Source: Bacteroidetes bacterium UBA7368
Lineage (GTDB): Bacteria > Bacteroidota > Rhodothermia > Rhodothermales > UBA10348
Assembly: GCA_002469915.1 (NCBI GenBank)
Contig: DKOG01000187.1
Location: 1-9,396 of the forward strand
DNA length: 9,396 bases
Direction: 5' to 3'
The notes under the pieces: generated by a model
What the model saw: the letters and a program-made list of their open reading frames with translations, nothing else
What the model was told of the DNA's origin: nothing
The model's database searches: none
Position numbers and translations under genes: made by a program
Shown here: piece by piece, positions 6,535 through 9,396 of the stretch
Position numbering within the stretch: the first letter of the stretch is position 1
How the letters are laid out: each line of letters opens with the position of its first letter

Positions 6535-7815
6535 TCAGATCTGGTGCGCATCCCGCTGACGAGTGATGCGCACCATGTCGATGCGATTTGCGGTAGCTCT
6601 AAGAATAGCAAACCGAAATCCATCCAGTTCGAACTCATCGCGTACGTCTGGAATGGCACCGAGCCGTTCCAGAAGGTATCCAGCGAGTGTTTCATAGTCG
6701 CCATCTGGAAGATGAATACCGGTTTTTTCGGCCAATTCGTCAACTTCCAAGCGCCCAGCTGCAATAACTGACTCTTCGTTTATAATGCGAAGCGTGTTCT
6801 CTTCCGTATCAAATTCATCCTGGATATCACCGAAAATCTCCTCGAGGAGATCCTCGCTGGTGACCAAACCAGCCGTCCCACCATATTCGTCAATTACGAT
6901 GGCAATGGATGTGTTGGTCGCCAGAAATTCCCGCAGCAGTTCTTTAGAGAGCTTAGTTTCCGGGACATAGGTCCCAGGCCGCAACATGTCCTCAAGACTC
7001 TTGGGATCATTAAACAAGTCGTAAGCAAAGGCGATGCCAACAATTTGGTCGATGTTATCCTTATAAATAGGAATCTTTGAGTGGCCCGATGCCACAAAGG
7101 ACTGCCTGAGATCTTCGATAGAAGTGCCTTCTTCCAGGGCCATGATATCCGTTCGGGGACACATGGACTCCTTCACCCGAATCGTGCTCATGGCAAATAC
7201 ATTGCTTAGCAGGGTGCTTTCTTCTTCATCGAGGTCTAATTCACCCGTCTTTTTGCTTTCCTCGATCATCAATTCGAAGTCACGGCGCATAAACTGAGAG
7301 AAGGACCCGGAAGGTGCTTTGATCAACTTCATCAGTAGCGTCGCCGTCCAGCGAGCAATCAAGATCATCGGAAACAGAACGACGTAGGTAATCCTCAACG
7401 GGATAGCCAATGCAAAAACAGCGCGATTGGCGATTTCACGCATGACCGATTTCGGAATGACCTCACCAATAATCAACACAACTAACGAAGCCAGAATGGT
7501 CTGAGTAGTTAAGGTCAGAATTCCTACCCCGGATGCGTCCAACCCCAAGACATTTCCGAAAAACGTATTGAGTGGCGACTCCAAATAAAGCGCAACAAGC
7601 GTTGAGTACACCACAAGTGCCAGGTTATTACCGACAAGGGTGGTGGTGAGTAGCGTATCCGGTTCTTCTAAAAACCGAGAGACCAAACGTCCAACCATAC
7701 CTCCGCGACGCGCAAAAACTTCGACCTTGAGCCGATTGGCCGCCACGAAAGCGATCTCCGATCCGGAGAAAAATGCGCTCAGGAGAAGCGCGATCAAAAT
7801 TAGGGTGAGTTCCAT
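6535..7815 (-). CDS. CNNM/CorC-type membrane protein (hemolysin family) with CBS pair
   Basis: This is a member of the CNNM/CorC family (formerly hemolysin-like, DUF21-CBS), linked to magnesium or other divalent cation export. The 426 residues show the family order. First is an N-terminal CNNM/DUF21 membrane domain (about 1-185) with hydrophobic segments near 1-23, 55-78, 97-117 and 130-160, SGSEIAF at 17-23, the N63-N64 pair in TTTLVGNNLA, and GEVIPK at 117-122. Next comes a CBS pair (about 210-335) with CPRTDIMAL, GHSKIPIY and IDEYGGTAGLVTSEDLLEEI. Last is the CorC/HlyC domain (about 345-425). The usual MVPR motif before the first CBS reads MCPR. The ATG at 7813-7815 starts directly in the first membrane helix, as usual; no Shine-Dalgarno box is present. 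It lies 28 bp after the ech gene in the same direction. Ion specificity cannot be read from the sequence, so no symbol is given. Confidence 0.93.
   Translation of the reverse strand: MELTLILIALLLSAFFSGSEIAFVAANRLKVEVFARRGGMVGRLVSRFLEEPDTLLTTTLVGNNLALVVYSTLVALYLESPLNTFFGNVLGLDASGVGILTLTTQTILASLVVLIIGEVIPKSVMREIANRAVFALAIPLRITYVVLFPMILIARWTATLLMKLIKAPSGSFSQFMRRDFELMIEESKKTGELDLDEEESTLLSNVFAMSTIRVKESMCPRTDIMALEEGTSIEDLRQSFVASGHSKIPIYKDNIDQIVGIAFAYDLFNDPKSLEDMLRPGTYVPETKLSKELLREFLATNTSIAIVIDEYGGTAGLVTSEDLLEEIFGDIQDEFDTEENTLRIINEESVIAAGRLEVDELAEKTGIHLPDGDYETLAGYLLERLGAIPDVRDEFELDGFRFAILRATANRIDMVRITRQRDAHQI
6542..6575 (-). terminator. Possible terminator hairpin embedded in the end of the CNNM gene
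   Basis: TGGTGCGCAT (6542-6551) pairs exactly with ATGCGCACCA (6566-6575) around a 14-base loop. On the minus strand it precedes GATCTGATTTTCT, a modest T-rich stretch, so it could end the minus-strand transcript although it lies within the last codons of that gene. For floA transcripts on the plus strand there is no T-run after the stem. No other terminator candidate exists in the 21-bp gap between the two convergent genes. Confidence 0.4.
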
Positions 7816-7843
7816 CTTGGGGGGAGTTACGCTGAATTAGGGT

Positions 7844-8626
7844 CTACTTCCCCTTAAATACGGCCTTCCTTTTTCCAAGAAATGCATCGACCCCTTCCTG
7901 GAAGTCGTCTGTTCCACACGCTTGCCCGAACAAATCGGCCTCTTTCTGAAGACCCTCTGCCTGGGGCAGATCAGCGTACTGAAGTGCTTCTAAGCTGAAA
8001 GCAACCGCGATGGGTGCCTTGGAAATAATGGTACCGATCAATTTCCGAGCACCTGGGAGGAGTTCTTCAGACGTATAAACATGATTAACCAGTCCAATGG
8101 CATGGGCCCGCTCGGCATTTACCATATTACCCGATAGAATCAACTCCGTGGCAATCCCTTTCCCCACAATCCGGGGAAGCCTTTGTGTCGCACCATATCC
8201 GGGAAGGATACCGAGGTTAACCTCTGGCTGGCCAAATAGGGCATTATCACTGGCTACACGCATGTGGCAAGCCAAGGCCAATTCGCTACCGCCACCTAAT
8301 GCAAAACCGTTAACGGCAGCCACAACAGGTTTGGCTGATCCTTCAATTTTGTTGAATACCCCTTGCCCGTAATCGGCAAACGCTTTCCCTTCGACAGGAC
8401 CCAATTCCTTGAACTGGGAAATATCCGCACCTGCAACAAACGCCTTGGGCCCGGCTCCAGTTAGGATGATACCTTTGACGGCCGAATCGGTAGCTGCAGA
8501 GGTAAACCAATCATCTAAATCCGCAAGCACTTCAGCATTGAGCGCATTCAGCTTAGTGGGTCTATTGATGGTAACGACTGCGATTCCTTCTGAATCAACT
8601 TCGACGAGAAGCGTAGAGTACGACAT
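7844..8626 (-). CDS. Enoyl-CoA hydratase / 3-hydroxybutyryl-CoA dehydratase (crotonase family)
   Basis: A crotonase-fold enzyme, most likely adding water to the double bond of short-chain enoyl-CoA thioesters in beta-oxidation or the butanoyl-CoA pathway. The 260-residue length is typical. The CoA-binding and oxyanion-hole motif AGADI is at residues 65-69. Both catalytic glutamates of true hydratases are present: E115 in GGGSELALA and E135 in FGQPEVNLG, followed by LPGYGATQRLPR. The C-terminus DAFLGKRKAVFKGK matches the family. I chose the ATG at 8626 because MSYSTLLVE aligns with the usual N-terminus; the frame is open to a GTG at 8689, but that would overlap the upstream gene by 14 bp and add 21 unrelated residues. 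The preferred start leaves a 49-bp gap to the coiled-coil gene upstream and there is no clear Shine-Dalgarno box. Chain-length preference is not readable. Confidence 0.92.
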   Translation of the reverse strand: MSYSTLLVEVDSEGIAVVTINRPTKLNALNAEVLADLDDWFTSAATDSAVKGIILTGAGPKAFVAGADISQFKELGPVEGKAFADYGQGVFNKIEGSAKPVVAAVNGFALGGGSELALACHMRVASDNALFGQPEVNLGILPGYGATQRLPRIVGKGIATELILSGNMVNAERAHAIGLVNHVYTSEELLPGARKLIGTIISKAPIAVAFSLEALQYADLPQAEGLQKEADLFGQACGTDDFQEGVDAFLGKRKAVFKGK

Positions 8627-8675
8627 GCGGGTATGTAATGAAATGGGCGTGACTGCACGCGGGAAATTCGACGGA

Positions 8676-9396
8676 CTATTCTTGTACACGCGTACCGATC
8701 GAGGAGGATTCCTCGCTTAATGGATCTTCAAACGTATCCATTTCGGTTAGCAGATCGAGAGGATTGGCAAATACTTCTTCCATTTCCTCAACGGATGCCT
8801 GTGTTTCTTCAACTTCGGTCAGCAAGGTATCGAGCTGGAATGAAATCTCTTCTGGATTACGCAGCGTGAGCGACTGTTCGTGGATGTATTTAACCACATC
8901 CTCAACTGTTTCGAGTTGAGCCTCAATGATTTCTAAATTCTCTTGTCCTTTTTTGGACCGATCTAGACGCTGCTCTAAAATACGCAGTCGTCGAGCCTTG
9001 ATGGCGCGCACTCTCGGGGAGTCGTCCTCCATATCCACCCGTAAATCCTCAATAGAGCGTATAACCTCCATCTCGGTGCCCGACTGAACAGAATACTCAT
9101 ACCGCTCTTTCTGGTAGAGTAACTTCATGTACGACTCGAGTAGTCCGTCAATTTTTTTCAGATGAGAATCCAACATACCCTGCGAGGCATAGCTCAATTT
9201 CCGGTAGTTGGTCCGGATAGACTTTTCGACCTTGCGCAACCCTACGTAGCGCCGTCTGTCTGGAGCGGCAAGGTTCTGATACAGTTCTTTTTGGGATGGT
9301 GGCTTGGCGTACTCCGCAGATACACGCGAGCGAACCGCTTTTCTAAATCGTGGATCGCGCGGCATCATTCCTAACAAAGCCAACTCCGTCCCTGCC
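8676..9396 (-). CDS. Unrecognised charged coiled-coil protein (5' end outside window)
   Basis: I do not recognise this protein. The frame is open to the right edge, and 239 residues are visible, beginning A-G-T-E-L-A-L-L-G-M-M-P-R-D-P-R-F-R. The first in-window ATG codons (MM) do not look like a true start, so the gene probably begins beyond base 9396. The visible part is almost all polar and helical: a basic region (about residues 15-60), long heptad-like stretches (KVEKSIRTNYRKL, then SHLKKIDGLLESYMKLL, then about 105-165 with RRLRILEQRLDRS and NLEIIEAQLETVEDVV), and an acidic tail rich in Glu, Asp and Ser (about 195-239). There is no signal peptide or membrane segment in the visible part. 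It is the first visible gene of a minus-strand run with ech and the CNNM gene, so it could be co-transcribed with them. It may be a scaffold or structural protein, but no function is supported. Confidence 0.8.
   Translation of the reverse strand, partial: AGTELALLGMMPRDPRFRKAVRSRVSAEYAKPPSQKELYQNLAAPDRRRYVGLRKVEKSIRTNYRKLSYASQGMLDSHLKKIDGLLESYMKLLYQKERYEYSVQSGTEMEVIRSIEDLRVDMEDDSPRVRAIKARRLRILEQRLDRSKKGQENLEIIEAQLETVEDVVKYIHEQSLTLRNPEEISFQLDTLLTEVEETQASVEEMEEVFANPLDLLTEMDTFEDPLSEESSSIGTRVQE

Noticed and set aside
6836..6851. A 16-bp perfect palindrome, ATCTCCTCGAGGAGAT, inside the CNNM gene
   Set aside because: It falls on the codons of the conserved EDLLEEI motif of the CBS region, where repeated Leu and Glu codons readily make this symmetry. 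No regulatory context is present.
8627..8689. Upstream extension of the enoyl-CoA hydratase from GTG 8689
   Set aside because: It would overlap the upstream gene and adds 21 residues absent from crotonases; the ATG at 8626 gives the standard N-terminus.

Overview
This window reads as ordinary bacterial chromosome: densely packed genes, about 50% GC by eye, and every protein family that can be named is a housekeeping or common accessory family. The lineage is most likely Bacteroidota in the wide sense (Rhodothermota/Balneolota-like). The grounds are the style of the bS21 protein and the near absence of Shine-Dalgarno sequences in front of confidently placed starts (rdgB, dtd, the amidohydrolase, moaC, the CNNM gene and ech all lack a GGAGG-like box). 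A lipoprotein with acidic residues after its cysteine is also compatible. This placement is an inference and no rRNA is present to confirm it. No tRNA, rRNA, insertion sequence, CRISPR array or phage gene was seen.

Layout. The left edge (1-747, +) is the C-terminal third of the 2-oxoglutarate dehydrogenase E1 subunit (sucA). It converges on rpsU (916-1107, -) across a 168-bp gap that holds a strong hairpin suited to terminating transcription from both sides, plus smaller hairpins. From a divergent promoter region at about 1108-1188 a plus-strand run begins: rdgB (XTP/dITP pyrophosphatase), dtd (D-aminoacyl-tRNA deacylase), a lipoprotein amidohydrolase of the YtcJ type, moaA, moaC and floA, ending at 6513. 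Spacing is tight: rdgB/dtd overlap by 4 bp, the amidohydrolase and moaA overlap by 17 bp, and moaC and floA are 2 bp apart. The larger gaps are 44 bp (before the amidohydrolase) and 83 bp (moaA to moaC).

The right part (6535-9396) is on the minus strand and is transcribed towards floA: an unrecognised coiled-coil protein that is cut by the window edge, then an enoyl-CoA hydratase with both catalytic glutamates, then a CNNM/CorC-type membrane protein with a CBS pair. floA and the CNNM gene end 21 bp apart.

How the genes fit together. rdgB and dtd are both quality-control enzymes, acting on damaged nucleotides and on mischarged tRNA. MoaA and MoaC together carry out the first step of molybdenum cofactor synthesis, GTP to cyclic pyranopterin monophosphate; no other cofactor genes lie here. 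FloA and the CNNM protein are both membrane proteins but sit in opposite operons. I see no convincing new biological system. The points most worth a second look are the unknown coiled-coil gene and the overlap of a lipoprotein amidohydrolase with moaA.
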